A program made the translations under genes and the position numbers. The notes beneath the pieces are model-generated. The model did no database searches and had not been told where the DNA came from. It saw only the letters and a program-made list of their open reading frames with translations. From Pseudomonadota bacterium (GTDB lineage: Bacteria > Desulfobacterota > Desulfovibrionia > Desulfovibrionales > Desulfovibrionaceae), in the NCBI GenBank assembly GCA_023453335.1, contig JAEXTU010000168.1, forward strand, positions 1-6,655: a stretch of DNA of 6,655 nucleotides, in the 5' to 3' direction. This document shows, piece after piece, positions 6,584 through 6,655 of the stretch (within the stretch, counting starts at the first letter, position 1; every line of letters starts with the position of its first letter).

Positions 6584-6655
6584 GGGCCTAGTTCCCCCGG
6601 CCCGCGGGCGCGGGGGGGGCGCCCCCGGCCGCCCCCCCCCCGCCCCCCCCCCCGC
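6584..6655. other. G/C homopolymer-rich tail at the window edge
   Basis: After the permease stop the sequence is a run of G and C blocks: eight G (6612-6619), ten C (6632-6641) and eleven C (6643-6653). It also has short palindromes such as GCCCGCGGGC (6600-6609) and GGGGGCGCCCCC (6615-6626). No gene or T-tract is visible. The simplest reading is a low-quality or collapsed contig end. A strong GC hairpin after the operon is possible. Confidence 0.6.

Overview
This is a very GC-rich window with dense, short-spaced genes, nearly all of it coding. The composition, the pta-ackA gene order and the mix of envelope genes fit a Gram-negative anaerobe of the Desulfovibrio type (Desulfobacterota). That assignment is inference from style and content; there is no rRNA or other marker gene to confirm it.

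Layout. (1) 1-1458, plus strand: the last 49 codons of a phosphate acetyltransferase gene (pta), overlapping by 4 nt a complete acetate kinase gene (ackA). Together these make the acetyl-CoA to acetyl-phosphate to acetate pathway, which yields ATP. (2) 1459-1643: a convergent intergenic stretch with a perfect 12-bp stem-loop that probably ends transcription from both sides. (3) 1644-1826, minus strand: a small secreted four-cysteine protein of unknown function. (4) 1827-2100: a divergent intergenic region of 274 bp. It contains an AT-rich dyad (GTTACA-N7-AAATATTT-N7-TGTAAC), a hairpin in the leader of the small gene and a GC palindrome on the sigma-factor side. (5) 2101-6583, plus strand: a tight six-gene operon encoding an ECF-type sigma factor, a 102-aa single-span membrane protein, a membrane-anchored Spy/CpxP-like periplasmic protein, a MacA-like periplasmic adaptor, an ABC ATPase and a MacB/FtsX-type permease. 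(6) 6584-6655: a short tail of long G and C runs, probably the low-quality edge of a contig.

How the genes may work together. The first three operon genes match, in number, size and topology, an ECF sigma / membrane anti-sigma / periplasmic sensor module of the CnrH-CnrY-CnrX kind. The last three form an ABC-driven tripartite efflux or envelope-export pump that would need a TolC-family outer-membrane partner, which is not in the window. The simplest model is a self-contained envelope-stress or metal-stress circuit: the Spy/CnrX-like protein senses the periplasm, the 102-aa protein holds the sigma factor at the membrane, and the released sigma factor transcribes its own operon including the pump. 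The gene identities at the two ends are secure. The anti-sigma role, the inducer and the substrate are inference.
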